DNA from: Pseudomonas sp. VD-NE ins
GTDB taxonomy: Bacteria; Pseudomonadota; Gammaproteobacteria; Pseudomonadales; Pseudomonadaceae
DNA length: 64,000 nucleotides
Reading direction: 5' to 3'
Assembly: GCF_031882575.1 (NCBI RefSeq)
Contig: NZ_CP134772.1
Coordinates: 5,987,001-6,051,000 of the forward strand
The notes beneath the pieces are model-generated. The model was given only the letters and a program-made list of their open reading frames with translations, made no database searches and was not told the DNA's origin. Both the position numbers and the translations under genes were made by a program. The first letter of the stretch is position 1; every line of letters begins with the position of its first letter. Below, piece after piece: positions 12,310 through 22,125 of this stretch.

Positions 12310-12405
12310 GTTCTGGGGGGTAAACAAACAGCTGCCAAAACGGTTGTTTGCCAGCATCGACTGAGTGATCCGGCGTCGGCTCCACGTATCGAGCGAGGTG
12401 ACGTC

Positions 12406-14328
12406 ATGAGTATCTTTAGCCACTTCCAACAACGCTTCGAGTCCACACGCCAGGAAGAACTCTCGCTGCAAGAGTACCTGGAGCTGTGCAAGAAAGACCG
12501 TAGCGCCTACGTTTCCGCCGCCGAGCGTCTATTGCTGGCCATCGGTGAGCCGGAACTGCTCGACACCTCGACCAATTCGAGGCTGTCACGCATCTTCTCC
12601 AACAAGGTGATCCGTCGCTATCCGGCCTTTGAAGACTTCCACGGGATGGAAGAATGCATCGACCAGATCGTCTCGTATTTCCGCCACGCCGCCCAAGGCC
12701 TGGAAGAAAAGAAACAGATCCTCTATCTGCTCGGCCCCGTCGGTGGCGGTAAATCGTCGCTGGCCGAAAAGCTGAAACAGTTGATCGAAAAAGTGCCCTT
12801 CTACGCGATCAAGGGATCGCCGGTATTCGAGTCGCCACTGGGTCTGTTCAACGCCACCGAAGATGGCGCGATCCTCGAGGAAGACTTCGGCATTCCACGG
12901 CGCTACCTGAACACCATCATGTCGCCATGGGCGACCAAACGCCTGGCCGAATTCGGCGGCGACATCAGCCAGTTCCGCGTGGTCAAGCTGTACCCGTCGA
13001 TCCTCAACCAGATCGCCGTGGCCAAGACCGAACCGGGCGACGAGAACAACCAGGACATCTCCGCACTGGTCGGTAAAGTCGACATCCGCAAACTCGAGGA
13101 ATACCCACAGAACGACGCCGACGCTTACAGCTACTCCGGTGCGCTGTGCCGGGCCAACCAGGGCCTGATGGAATTCGTCGAAATGTTCAAGGCACCGATC
13201 AAGGTGCTGCACCCGTTGCTGACCGCCACTCAGGAAGGCAACTACAACAGTACCGAAGGCCTCGGCGCGATTCCGTTCACCGGGATCCTGCTCGCCCACT
13301 CCAACGAATCGGAATGGCACACCTTCCGCAACAACAAGAACAACGAAGCGTTCATCGACCGGATCTATATCGTCAAAGTGCCGTACTGCCTGCGCGTCAG
13401 TGACGAAGTGAAGATCTACGACAAACTGCTGTTCAACAGCTCACTGGCCAAGGCCCATTGCGCGCCGGACACCCTGAAAATGCTCGCCCAGTTCACCGTG
13501 CTGTCACGCCTCAAGGAGCCGGAAAACTCCAACATCTATTCGAAGATGCGCGTCTACGACGGCGAAAACCTCAAGGACACCGACCCAAAGGCCAAGTCGA
13601 TTCAGGAGTACCGCGACTCGGCAGGTGTCGACGAGGGCATGAACGGTCTGTCCACCCGCTTTGCCTTCAAGATCCTCTCCAAGGTCTTCAACTTCGATCC
13701 GCATGAAATCGCCGCCAACCCGGTTCACCTGCTCTATGTGCTGGAACAGCAGATCGAACAGGAGCAATTCCAGGCCGAGACCCGCGAGCGCTACCTGCGC
13801 TACCTGAAGGAATACCTGGCACCGCGTTATATCGAATTCATCGGCAAGGAGATCCAGACCGCCTATCTCGAGTCTTACAGCGAGTACGGCCAGAACATCT
13901 TCGACCGCTACGTGCTGTACGCCGACTTCTGGATTCAGGATCAGGAATACCGCGATCCGGAAACCGGCGAAATCCTCAACCGCGTCGCACTGAACGAAGA
14001 GCTGGAGAAAATCGAGAAACCGGCCGGCATCAGCAATCCGAAGGATTTCCGCAACGAAATCGTCAACTTCGTCCTGCGCGCCCGGGCCAACAACAACGGC
14101 AAGAACCCGACCTGGCTCAGCTACGAAAAACTGCGCGTGGTCATCGAGAAGAAAATGTTCTCGAACACCGAGGACCTGCTGCCAGTCATCAGCTTCAACG
14201 CCAAGGCCAGCAAGGAGGATCAGCAAAAGCACAACGACTTCGTCACTCGAATGGTCGAACGCGGCTACACCGACAAACAGGTACGGCTTCTTTCCGAATG
14301 GTACCTACGGGTCCGCAAATCGCAATAA
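12406..14328 (+). CDS. prkA: PrkA family serine protein kinase (YeaG)
   Basis: I choose the ATG at 12406 (MSIFSHFQQRFE), giving 640 residues, the normal length of PrkA/YeaG. The longer in-frame extension upstream has no family resemblance. A P-loop GPVGGGKS lies at about residues 110-117 inside a PrkA AAA domain, and the C-terminal region carries the PrkA kinase-like domain. In E. coli YeaG acts with YeaH in the RpoS/nitrogen-starvation response. Here prkA leads the conserved trio prkA-yeaH-spoVR and has a long structured leader. Confidence 0.94.
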   Translation: MSIFSHFQQRFESTRQEELSLQEYLELCKKDRSAYVSAAERLLLAIGEPELLDTSTNSRLSRIFSNKVIRRYPAFEDFHGMEECIDQIVSYFRHAAQGLEEKKQILYLLGPVGGGKSSLAEKLKQLIEKVPFYAIKGSPVFESPLGLFNATEDGAILEEDFGIPRRYLNTIMSPWATKRLAEFGGDISQFRVVKLYPSILNQIAVAKTEPGDENNQDISALVGKVDIRKLEEYPQNDADAYSYSGALCRANQGLMEFVEMFKAPIKVLHPLLTATQEGNYNSTEGLGAIPFTGILLAHSNESEWHTFRNNKNNEAFIDRIYIVKVPYCLRVSDEVKIYDKLLFNSSLAKAHCAPDTLKMLAQFTVLSRLKEPENSNIYSKMRVYDGENLKDTDPKAKSIQEYRDSAGVDEGMNGLSTRFAFKILSKVFNFDPHEIAANPVHLLYVLEQQIEQEQFQAETRERYLRYLKEYLAPRYIEFIGKEIQTAYLESYSEYGQNIFDRYVLYADFWIQDQEYRDPETGEILNRVALNEELEKIEKPAGISNPKDFRNEIVNFVLRARANNNGKNPTWLSYEKLRVVIEKKMFSNTEDLLPVISFNAKASKEDQQKHNDFVTRMVERGYTDKQVRLLSEWYLRVRKSQ

Positions 14329-14330
14329 AG

Positions 14331-14432
14331 CAGCTGCAAGCTTCTAGCGACAAGCTGCAAGAGAACAGCAAAAACCGATCTCGAGGACGGATAAGCTTTC
14401 ACTTGCAGCTTGAAGCTTATGACTTGAAGCTC
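14331..14432. repeat. Inverted AGCTTGCAGCTTG-type repeat between prkA and yeaH
   Basis: The gap holds AGCTGCAAGCTTCTAGCGAC and CAAGCTGCAAG on the left, and CTTGCAGCTTGAAGCTTATG and CTTGAAGCT in the opposite sense on the right. The two halves can pair. This is a different repeat class from the REP doublets elsewhere in the window, inside what is otherwise a single operon. Confidence 0.6.
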
Positions 14433-14445
14433 CCCGGAGGGGTCT

Positions 14446-15717
14446 ATGAGCTATGTGATCGACCGACGTCTCAATGGCAAGAACAAGAGCACGGTGAACC
14501 GCCAGCGCTTCCTGCGGCGTTACCGTGACCACATCAAAAAGGCTGTCGAAGAGGCGGTCAGCCGGCGTTCCATCACCGATATGGAACACGGCGAACAGAT
14601 CAGCATTCCCGGTCGCGACATCGACGAACCGGTGCTTCACCACGGCCGTGGCGGCAAGCAGACCGTGGTTCATCCCGGCAACAAGGAGTTCACCGCCGGC
14701 GAACACATCGCTCGGCCACCGGGAGGTGGGGGCGGACGCGGTCCCGGCAAGGCCGGTAATTCCGGCGAGGGCATGGACGAGTTTGTCTTCCAGATTACTC
14801 AGGAAGAATTCCTCGAATTCATGTTCGAAGACCTCGAACTGCCGAACCTGGTCAAACGCAACCTCAGCGGCACCGACACTTTCAAAACCGTGCGCGCTGG
14901 CATCAGCAATGAAGGCAACCCGTCACGGATCAACATCATCCGCACCCTGCGTTCGGCCCACGCACGGCGCATTGCCCTGTCCGGCAGCAGCCGTGCCAAA
15001 CTGCGCGAAGTCAAAGAAGAACTTGAACGTCTGAGACGCGAAGAGCCAGATAACTTCGGCGATATTCAGGAACTCGAGGCGGAAATCGAAAAACTCAGCG
15101 CACGCATTCATCGCGTACCGTTTCTCGACACCTTCGACTTGAAATACAACCTGCTGATCAAACAGCCGAACCCGAGTTCGAAAGCCGTCATGTTCTGCCT
15201 GATGGACGTTTCCGGCTCCATGACCCAGGCGACCAAGGACATCGCCAAACGCTTTTTCATCCTCTTGTACCTGTTCCTGAAACGAAACTACGACAAGATT
15301 GACGTGGTGTTTATCCGCCACCACACCAGCGCCCGGGAAGTCGATGAAGAGGAGTTTTTCTATTCGCGGGAGACCGGCGGCACCATCGTTTCCAGCGCCC
15401 TGAAACTGATGCAGGAAATCATGGCCGAGCGTTATCCGAGCAACGAGTGGAATATCTACGCGGCTCAAGCCTCAGATGGCGACAACTGGAACGATGACTC
15501 GCCGATCTGCCGCGACATCCTGATCAACCAGATCATGCCGTTTGTGCAGTACTACACTTATGTGGAGATCACCCCGCGCGAACATCAGGCGTTGTGGTAC
15601 GAATACGAACGCATCGCCGACGCCTTTTCTGACACTTTTGCCCAGCAGCAACTGGTCTCGGCCGGGGATATCTATCCGGTCTTCCGTGAACTCTTCCAGC
15701 GCAGGTTAGTGACATGA
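14446..15717 (+). CDS. yeaH: YeaH/YhbH family (DUF444) protein, VWA-like
   Basis: This 423-residue protein starts after a good ribosome-binding site (GGAGGGG). The N-terminal half includes a glycine-rich [10 protein letters not shown] segment. The C-terminal half is a von Willebrand A-like domain with a MIDAS-type DVSGS motif at residues 254-258. It is the standard partner of PrkA; both are induced in stationary phase and starvation in enterobacteria. It overlaps spoVR by 4 bp. Confidence 0.94.
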   Translation: MSYVIDRRLNGKNKSTVNRQRFLRRYRDHIKKAVEEAVSRRSITDMEHGEQISIPGRDIDEPVLHHGRGGKQTVVHPGNKEFTAGEHIARPPGGGGGRGPGKAGNSGEGMDEFVFQITQEEFLEFMFEDLELPNLVKRNLSGTDTFKTVRAGISNEGNPSRINIIRTLRSAHARRIALSGSSRAKLREVKEELERLRREEPDNFGDIQELEAEIEKLSARIHRVPFLDTFDLKYNLLIKQPNPSSKAVMFCLMDVSGSMTQATKDIAKRFFILLYLFLKRNYDKIDVVFIRHHTSAREVDEEEFFYSRETGGTIVSSALKLMQEIMAERYPSNEWNIYAAQASDGDNWNDDSPICRDILINQIMPFVQYYTYVEITPREHQALWYEYERIADAFSDTFAQQQLVSAGDIYPVFRELFQRRLVT

Positions 15718-17276
15718 CCGCCAAAGAGCAGAAGCGCCAACCCATTTCCACCGGCTCCGAATGGACGTTCGAGCTGATCCAGACCTACGACCGCGAAATA
15801 GCCCGGATCGCGGCCCGCTATGCACTGGATACCTATCCCAACCAGATTGAAGTGATTACTGCCGAGCAGATGATGGACGCGTACGCCTCGGTGGGCATGC
15901 CACTGGGCTATCACCACTGGTCCTACGGCAAACACTTCCTCAGCACTGAAAAATCCTACAGTCGCGGGCAGATGGGCCTCGCCTATGAAATCGTAATCAA
16001 CTCCGACCCATGCATCGCCTATCTGATGGAAGAAAACACCATCTGCATGCAAGCGCTGGTGGTGGCGCACGCCTGCTATGGCCACAACAGTTTCTTCAAG
16101 GGCAACTACCTGTTCCGCACCTGGACCGACGCCAGTTCGATCATCGATTACCTGGTGTTCGCCAAGCAGTACATCATGCAGTGCGAAGAGCGCCATGGCA
16201 TCGATGCGGTGGAGGACCTGCTCGACTCCTGCCATGCGCTGATGAACTACGGCGTCGACCGCTACAAGCGTCCTTATCCGATTTCCGCCGAAGAGGAGCG
16301 GCGCCGACAGAAGGACCGCGAGGAACACCTGCAGAAGCAGATCAACGATCTGTGGCGCACCATTCCCAAAGGCGCGGACAAGTACAGCGACAAGGACAAC
16401 GCACGCTTCCCGGCCGAGCCACAGGAAAACATCCTGTACTTCATCGAGAAACACGCACCGTTGCTGGAACCGTGGCAGCGCGAGATCGTGCGGATCGTGC
16501 GCAAGATCGCCCAGTATTTCTATCCACAACGCCAGACTCAGGTGATGAACGAAGGCTGGGCGACGTTCTGGCACTACACGCTGATGAACGACCTGTACGA
16601 CGAAGGGCTGGTCACCGACGGCTTCATGATGGAATTCCTCACCTCACACACCAGCGTAGTGTTCCAACCGGGTTTCGACAGCCCTTACTACAGCGGCATC
16701 AACCCCTACGCGCTGGGTTTCGCCATGTACCGCGACATTCGGCGGATGTGCGAAGAACCTACCGAAGAAGATCGCCACTGGTTCCCGGAAATTGCCGGGA
16801 GCGACTGGCTGTCGACCATCAAGTTCGCCATGAGCAGCTTCAAGGATGAGAGTTTCATCCTGCAATACCTGTCACCCAAGGTGATTCGTGACCTGAAACT
16901 GTTCAGCATCATGGATGACGATCAGAAGGATGACTTGTTGGTGCCTGCGATCCATGACGAACCCGGTTACCGGATCATCCGCGAGACCCTGGCCGCGCAA
17001 TACAACCTCGGCAACCGTGAACCGAACGTGCAGATCTACAGCATCGATCGGCGCGGCGATCGCTCCCTGACCTTGCGCCATCAGCAACATGACCGCAAAC
17101 CGCTGGGTGATTCCACTGAAGAGGTGCTTAAACACCTGCATCGTTTGTGGGGTTTCGACATTCACCTGGAAACCCTGCAGGGCGACCAGATCATGAAAAC
17201 CCATCACGTTCCGCCACGCAGTGAACACAGCGAAGGGGATTACGGTCGTCTGGACCTGGCCGTCATTCATCTTTGA
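15714..17276 (+). CDS. SpoVR family protein (YcgB)
   Basis: This 520-residue protein matches SpoVR throughout. Telling segments are [20 protein letters not shown], the [10 protein letters not shown] motif and [13 protein letters not shown]. In Bacillus SpoVR affects spore cortex; in Proteobacteria the family always travels with prkA and yeaH and its biochemistry is unknown. The His/Glu-rich [10 protein letters not shown] looks like a metal site, which is my inference. Confidence 0.93.
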   Translation: MTAKEQKRQPISTGSEWTFELIQTYDREIARIAARYALDTYPNQIEVITAEQMMDAYASVGMPLGYHHWSYGKHFLSTEKSYSRGQMGLAYEIVINSDPCIAYLMEENTICMQALVVAHACYGHNSFFKGNYLFRTWTDASSIIDYLVFAKQYIMQCEERHGIDAVEDLLDSCHALMNYGVDRYKRPYPISAEEERRRQKDREEHLQKQINDLWRTIPKGADKYSDKDNARFPAEPQENILYFIEKHAPLLEPWQREIVRIVRKIAQYFYPQRQTQVMNEGWATFWHYTLMNDLYDEGLVTDGFMMEFLTSHTSVVFQPGFDSPYYSGINPYALGFAMYRDIRRMCEEPTEEDRHWFPEIAGSDWLSTIKFAMSSFKDESFILQYLSPKVIRDLKLFSIMDDDQKDDLLVPAIHDEPGYRIIRETLAAQYNLGNREPNVQIYSIDRRGDRSLTLRHQQHDRKPLGDSTEEVLKHLHRLWGFDIHLETLQGDQIMKTHHVPPRSEHSEGDYGRLDLAVIHL

Positions 17277-17339
17277 AACGGTTCTGGCCTCCGAAAGTCC
17301 GGCGCAAGGGTTATCCTGTCGGGCTAACGGAGGTTTTTT

Positions 17340-18563
17340 ATGCAGATTTTCAAGGTTGGCGGTGCCGTACGTGATCGCTTGCTGGGCAAACCGGTCACGG
17401 ACATCGATTGGGTCGTGGTCGGCGCCACCACAGAGGAAATGCTCGCCCAGGGTTATCGCCCGGTCGGCGCGGATTTCCCGGTGTTTCTTCATCCCAAAAG
17501 CGGCGAGGAATACGCCCTCGCCCGCACCGAACGCAAGAGCGGGCGCGGTTATGGCGGTTTCACTTTTCACGCCAGCCCCGAGGTGACGCTGGAAGAAGAT
17601 CTGATCCGTCGCGACCTGACCATCAACGCCATGGCCGAGGACGATCAGCAGAATCTGACCGATCCGTACCATGGCCAGCGCGATCTTGAAGTTCGAATCC
17701 TGCGCCACGTTTCTCCGGCGTTCGCCGAAGATCCCCTCCGTGTGCTGCGCGTTGCCCGTTTTGCCGCGCGCTATGCCGGCCTGGGTTTTACCGTCGCACC
17801 GGAAACCCTCGAACTGATGCGCCAGCTCAGCGAATCCGGCGAGCTGGAAGCATTGACCGCTGAACGCAGCTGGAAAGAAATCTCTCGCGCACTGATGGAA
17901 GATCAGCCACAGGTATTCATTCAGGTGCTGCGCGACTGCGGCGCATTGAAAGTACTGATGCCGGAAGTCGACGCGCTTTTCGGTGTGCCACAACCGGAAG
18001 CGCATCACCCGGAAATCGATACCGGCCTGCACACCCTCAGCGTCCTGGAGCAATCGGCGCGGCACAAACAACCGCTGACGGTTCGCTGGGCTTGCCTGCT
18101 GCATGATCTCGGCAAAGGTCTGACCCCAGAGGAAGAGTGGCCGCGACACATCGCCCATGAGCACACGGGGTTGAAGCTGATCAAAGCGGTCAACGAACGC
18201 TTCAAGGCGCCGAAGGATTGCCAGGAATTGGCGTTGCTGGTTGGCAAGTACCACACCCACGGGCACCGGGCGCTGGAGTTGAAGGCCTCGACGCTGCTTG
18301 AGCTGTTGCAGAGCTTTGATGTGTATCGCCGACCGCAGCGGTTTGAAGAGTTTATCGCGGCATGCGAAATGGACGCCCGAGGCCGTAAAGGGCTGGAGCA
18401 GAGAAGTTATCCACAGGCGGATTATTTGCGCGGTGCGGCGAAGGCAGCCCGGGAGGTCGCGGTGCAGCCGTTGCTGGAGAAGGGATTCAAGGGCCCTGAG
18501 CTGGGCGAAGCGCTGAAGCGTGAGCGCCTGAAAGCGTTGAAGGCTTACAAGGAAAACAGCTAA
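17340..18563 (+). CDS. cca: Multifunctional CCA tRNA nucleotidyltransferase with HD domain
   Basis: This 407-residue protein begins with the nucleotidyltransferase head ([25 protein letters not shown]). It includes the [12 protein letters not shown] and [16 protein letters not shown] motifs of class II CCA enzymes. An HD phosphohydrolase domain follows in the C-terminal half (HTLSVLEQ..., LLHDLGKG). It adds or repairs the 3'-CCA of tRNAs; the HD domain gives 2',3'-cyclic phosphodiesterase, 2'-nucleotidase and phosphatase activities. A GGAGG ribosome-binding site lies 7-8 bp upstream. Confidence 0.95.
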   Translation: MQIFKVGGAVRDRLLGKPVTDIDWVVVGATTEEMLAQGYRPVGADFPVFLHPKSGEEYALARTERKSGRGYGGFTFHASPEVTLEEDLIRRDLTINAMAEDDQQNLTDPYHGQRDLEVRILRHVSPAFAEDPLRVLRVARFAARYAGLGFTVAPETLELMRQLSESGELEALTAERSWKEISRALMEDQPQVFIQVLRDCGALKVLMPEVDALFGVPQPEAHHPEIDTGLHTLSVLEQSARHKQPLTVRWACLLHDLGKGLTPEEEWPRHIAHEHTGLKLIKAVNERFKAPKDCQELALLVGKYHTHGHRALELKASTLLELLQSFDVYRRPQRFEEFIAACEMDARGRKGLEQRSYPQADYLRGAAKAAREVAVQPLLEKGFKGPELGEALKRERLKALKAYKENS

Positions 18564-18565
18564 AG

Positions 18566-18668
18566 CAAGATCAAAAGATCGCAGCCTTCGGCAACTCCTA
18601 CACGGGAATACGCGTTTCTCTGTAGGAGCTGCCGCAGGCTCGGGCCGCGATCGGACGATCTTTTGCTT
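18566..18668. repeat. REP pair, class B (inverted)
   Basis: Two inverted arms share GATCGCAGCCTTCGGCAACT and CTGTAGGAGCTGCCG. The right arm is interrupted by a few extra bases (CGGGCCGCGATCGGA), so this copy is degenerate. It lies between convergent cca and folK; clean copies of the class are at 47174 and 58904. Confidence 0.85.
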
Positions 18669-19184
18669 TTAAAGATTCTGCGGGGTCAATTGTGCGCCAC
18701 GCCATTCGAACGCAACCGGCGCCAGCACCTGATCAATCTGCGCCTCAGCCCACAACGTCGCGAAGCTTTTTCCCACACCTGGATGCACGCGATCCGGCGC
18801 AATCAGCGACAGCGGCCACAGCACAAAAGCATTTTTCAGAATCTCCGCGCGCGGCAAAACCAGTCCGTCGAAATTCCCCGCCAGCTCGCCATACAGCAGC
18901 ACGTCGATATCCAGCGGCAAGCCCTTGCGATCCGGCGCATAGCGGCCATTGTCCGCCTCGATGAATTTCAAGCGCCGATCCAGCTCCATCAACGGAAGGT
19001 CGGTATACGCCGAGACCACGAAGTTGAAGAACGGTCCGCTCTTGATGCCCACCGGCTGACTTTCGAACACCGCCGAACAACGGATATCCACCAGAAACGT
19101 CGCCAAAGCATCCAGCCCGGCGCGCAAATGGGTTTCGCGCTCGATATTGCTACCGAGCCCGAGGTAGACCTGAGTCAGCGACAT
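18669..19184 (-). CDS. folK: 2-amino-4-hydroxy-6-hydroxymethyldihydropteridine diphosphokinase
   Basis: I start at the ATG read at 19184 ([17 protein letters not shown]), giving 171 residues; longer in-frame extensions lie inside folB. HPPK signatures are LGLGSNIERE, the GPFFNFVVSAYT segment and RKGLPLDIDVLLYG with the magnesium-binding aspartates. It transfers pyrophosphate from ATP to 6-hydroxymethyl-dihydropterin in folate synthesis. It overlaps the end of folB by 10 bp. Confidence 0.95.
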   Translation of the reverse strand: MSLTQVYLGLGSNIERETHLRAGLDALATFLVDIRCSAVFESQPVGIKSGPFFNFVVSAYTDLPLMELDRRLKFIEADNGRYAPDRKGLPLDIDVLLYGELAGNFDGLVLPRAEILKNAFVLWPLSLIAPDRVHPGVGKSFATLWAEAQIDQVLAPVAFEWRGAQLTPQNL

Positions 19185-19531
19185 CCGCGCTCGATCTCCA
19201 CACCCACACCACCTTTGGCGGCCGGTACGGCGCCTGGCTTGGTCAACTTCAGGCGAACCCAAGTGATCTTGAATTCATTCATCAGCACCTCGACCAGGCG
19301 CTCGGCGAACGTCTCGACCAGCTGAAACTGCGCTTGCTCGGCAAAAGCCTGAATTCGCGTGGAAACGCTGGCGTAGTCGAGCGCCAGGGTCAGGTCGTCA
19401 CCGGCGGCGGCCGGGCGATTGTCCCAGGCGAAGCTCAGATCAAGTCGCAGGCACTGTCGGATGCCGCGCTCCCAGTCGTAGGCACCGATCACGGTGTCGA
19501 CTTCCAGGCCCTCGATAAACACTCTGTCCAA
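19175..19531 (-). CDS. folB: Dihydroneopterin aldolase
   Basis: This is a FolB aldolase ([33 protein letters not shown]). The best start is a TTG at 19531-19529, read as MDRVFIEG, with GGAG eight bases before it; that gives 118 residues, the family length. An ATG at 19555 would add eight residues not typical of the family. FolB cleaves dihydroneopterin to 6-hydroxymethyl-dihydropterin, the substrate of the overlapping folK. Confidence 0.93.
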   Translation of the reverse strand: MDRVFIEGLEVDTVIGAYDWERGIRQCLRLDLSFAWDNRPAAAGDDLTLALDYASVSTRIQAFAEQAQFQLVETFAERLVEVLMNEFKITWVRLKLTKPGAVPAAKGGVGVEIERGCR

Positions 19532-19605
19532 GCACTTTTCTCCGCTGCACGACAAGGGCGCAATGCGCCGTTAGAATCAGGGCGTCCTCGCCCGGAATAG
19601 TTAGC

Positions 19606-20175
19606 ATGTTTTGGTTACTGGCGACTCTCGCCTACCTGCTCGGCTCGCTGTCCTTCGCCATTTTGCTCAGCCGCCTGACCGGAAATCCGGATCCGCGAAT
19701 GAGTGGCTCGGGCAATGCCGGTGCCACCAACATGCTGCGCCTGGCCGGTCGCAAACTGGCGATCCTGACCCTGTTGGGTGATCTGTGCAAAGGCCTGGTG
19801 CCGGTGCTGATCGCCTCGGCTGCGGGCCTGTCGCTGCAGGATCAGGCATGGATCGGCGTGTGCGCCGTGATCGGTCACCTGTTCCCGCTGTATTTCCGCT
19901 TCCGTGGCGGCAAAGGTGTCGCCACCGCTGCCGGCATGCTGCTGGGCCTGTATCCGCCCGCCGCGCTGCTCGCAATCTGCGCGTGGCTACTGACGTTCTA
20001 CCTGACCCGCACCAGCTCGCTGGCGGCGCTGATTGCCACACCGCTGACCTTGCCACTGTTAGCCTGGCAGGAACCGGAAGCGCTGCTGCCAATGAGCGCA
20101 CTGACCTTACTGATCGTCTGGCGCCATCGCGGCAATCTACGCGACCTGTTTGCCGGGCGCGAACGGCATTTCTAA
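19606..20175 (+). CDS. plsY: Glycerol-3-phosphate acyltransferase PlsY
   Basis: This 189-residue integral membrane protein has about five hydrophobic segments. The PlsY motifs are visible: [11 protein letters not shown] at the start, [11 protein letters not shown], and the [12 protein letters not shown] loop. It transfers acyl groups from acyl-phosphate to glycerol-3-phosphate, the first step of phospholipid synthesis. It is divergent from folB and convergent with tsaD. Confidence 0.95.
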   Translation: MFWLLATLAYLLGSLSFAILLSRLTGNPDPRMSGSGNAGATNMLRLAGRKLAILTLLGDLCKGLVPVLIASAAGLSLQDQAWIGVCAVIGHLFPLYFRFRGGKGVATAAGMLLGLYPPAALLAICAWLLTFYLTRTSSLAALIATPLTLPLLAWQEPEALLPMSALTLLIVWRHRGNLRDLFAGRERHF

Positions 20176-20198
20176 ATACCGCTCACCAGCGCCACTCA

Positions 20199-21224
20199 TC
20201 ACAACGCCGACAACTGCTCCATCGGCCAGCGCGCTTGGACGCTGATCGCCAGACTTTCCTGCTGTCCGGCCTGCAAACGCTGGCAACCGGCAAACGCGAT
20301 CATCGCGCCGTTGTCGGTGCAGAACTCGGGACGGGCGTAAAACACATCGCCCTTCATGTCGCCGAGCATCTTCTCCAGCGAAACCCGCAGGGCCTTGTTG
20401 GCACTGACGCCGCCAGCGATCACCAGACGCTTCATGCCGGCCTGCTTCAGGGCCCGCTTGCACTTGATGGTCAAAGTCTCCACCACGGCCTGCTGGAACG
20501 CCAGCGCGATGTCGCAACGGGCTTGCTCGTTGTCGTCCCCGGCGCTGACGCACTGCTGCCAGGCGTTGAGAGCAGAGGTTTTCAGACCACTGAAGCTGAA
20601 TTGCAGACCCGGGCGGTCGCACATCGGACGCGGAAAGGTGAAACGTCCTGCGACGCCCTTCTCGGCCAGTTTGGCGATTTCCGGGCCACCCGGATAATTG
20701 AGGCCCATCATCTTCGCGGTTTTGTCGAACGCTTCGCCGGCGGCATCGTCGAGCGTCTCGCCGAGCAGACTGTATTGGCCAATGCCATCGACCTGAACCA
20801 ACTGCGTATGACCGCCGGAGACCAACAAAGCGACGAACGGGAATTCAGGCGGTTTCGGCTCCAGCATCGGCGCGAGCAAATGCCCTTCCATGTGGTGCAC
20901 GCCAAGCGCCGGAATGCCCCAGGCAAACGCCAGCGCTTGAGCGCAGGAAGCACCGACCAGCAACGCGCCAACCAGGCCAGGGCCCGCGGTATAGGCGATC
21001 GCATCGATCTCGGTCGGCACGCAGTCCGCCTCGGCCAACACCTGACGAATCAAGGGCAGCATGCGTTTGACGTGGTCGCGCGAAGCGAGCTCCGGCACAA
21101 CCCCGCCATAAGCGCGGTGCAGGTCGATCTGGCTGAACAGTGCGTCGGCCAGCAGGCCGCGTTCACTGTCATATAATGCGACACCGGTTTCGTCGCAGGA
21201 GGTTTCTAATCCCAGTACTAGCAT
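20199..21224 (-). CDS. tsaD: tRNA N6-adenosine threonylcarbamoyltransferase TsaD
   Basis: This 341-residue protein starts [19 protein letters not shown] and carries the iron-binding HMEGH motif (about residues 111-115) and [10 protein letters not shown], as in Kae1/TsaD. With TsaB and TsaE it transfers the threonylcarbamoyl group to A37 of ANN-reading tRNAs. It is divergent from rpsU, the normal arrangement in gammaproteobacteria. Confidence 0.96.
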   Translation of the reverse strand: MLVLGLETSCDETGVALYDSERGLLADALFSQIDLHRAYGGVVPELASRDHVKRMLPLIRQVLAEADCVPTEIDAIAYTAGPGLVGALLVGASCAQALAFAWGIPALGVHHMEGHLLAPMLEPKPPEFPFVALLVSGGHTQLVQVDGIGQYSLLGETLDDAAGEAFDKTAKMMGLNYPGGPEIAKLAEKGVAGRFTFPRPMCDRPGLQFSFSGLKTSALNAWQQCVSAGDDNEQARCDIALAFQQAVVETLTIKCKRALKQAGMKRLVIAGGVSANKALRVSLEKMLGDMKGDVFYARPEFCTDNGAMIAFAGCQRLQAGQQESLAISVQARWPMEQLSAL

Positions 21225-21423
21225 GGGTTTGCGCCTTGTTTAGGCTGAATTCGAAGGCGCGCATAATAGTCGCCGCGTGATGCCCCGACCAGCGGTTTTC
21301 GATCAGAGGCTTTGCATTCCGAGCGATGAGGGGTTAACATCCGCAACCCTTAAAAACCGACGTCTTCAAGTGCTCTTTTGCCGCGAGGATGTTGACCCCG
21401 GTAATGAATGAAGGTAGCTCTGG

Positions 21424-21639
21424 ATGCCAGCCGTCAAAGTTAAAGAGAACGAACCCTTCGACGTAGCTCTGCGTCGTTTCAAGCGCTCCTGCGAAAAAGC
21501 CGGTGTACTGGCTGAAGTTCGTAGCCGCGAATTTTACGAGAAGCCAACTTCTGAGCGTAAGCGCAAAGCAGCAGCCGCTGTTAAGCGTCACGCCAAGAAA
21601 GTTCAGCGCGAACAGCGCCGCGCCGTTCGTCTGTACTAA
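21424..21639 (+). CDS. rpsU: 30S ribosomal protein S21
   Basis: This 71-residue, very basic protein ([20 protein letters not shown]) is S21. It opens the rpsU-dnaG-rpoD macromolecular synthesis cluster. A 9-bp hairpin follows 33 bp after its stop. Confidence 0.97.
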
Positions 21640-22125
21640 TACACAGACGTTCGTTGCAAGCTTCTTTGCCTAAGCCCGGCTCTCAGCCGGGCTAATGGCA
21701 TTTGCGTAAAACGCTTGATGCTTCAACGTCGAAGCCGCACACGCGACCAAGACGAATCTGCTTCACACGTCAGACCTGGCTCTTTTGCCAGCGGTGCACG
21801 TCTTTTCTGACGAGCCTTTCAAGGCTACTGACGAGCACACCCACTGATTCCTCTTACGACGATCAGCCCAAGGCACCTGCATGCGTGCCCGCTTTATTGA
21901 GCTATCCGAGGTCCTTAACCGGCCGTCAGCGGATTCAGCGCAACACTTTCAAATAGTCGAAGACTGATGAGTACTAACGTCAGGGGATTTTCGGCAGATA
22001 CACTTCCCGACAGCGATTACGCAGACGACACCGGTCGAGCCGCACATTTTGCGCGCTTCAAACAATGACCCGCGTCCGGCAGCCTTTCGCATCGGACTTA
22101 TTACAGCGCAGACGACGAGAACGCC
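21640..22125 (+). other. 486-bp non-coding gap between rpsU and dnaG, hairpin-rich
   Basis: No ORF here has start context or family resemblance. A perfect 9-bp hairpin (AGCCCGGCT/AGCCGGGCT) lies at 21673-21693, without a T-run. A nested element follows at 21769-21811 (GTCAGA outer stem, CTGGC/GCCAG inner stem), and a small AGCCTT/AAGGCT hairpin lies at 21814-21827. As I recall, P. aeruginosa has a GatB/YqeY-family gene here; none is present in this window. The stretch probably serves as attenuator, processing region or dnaG leader. Confidence 0.6.

Noticed and set aside
12139..12405. N-terminal extension of PrkA
   Set aside because: The extra 89 codons contain the inverted repeats and no family sequence; the ATG at 12406 gives the normal 640 residues.
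19785..21176. 463-codon plus-strand open frame spanning plsY and tsaD
   Set aside because: Overlaps two unambiguous essential genes in other frames and has no domain.
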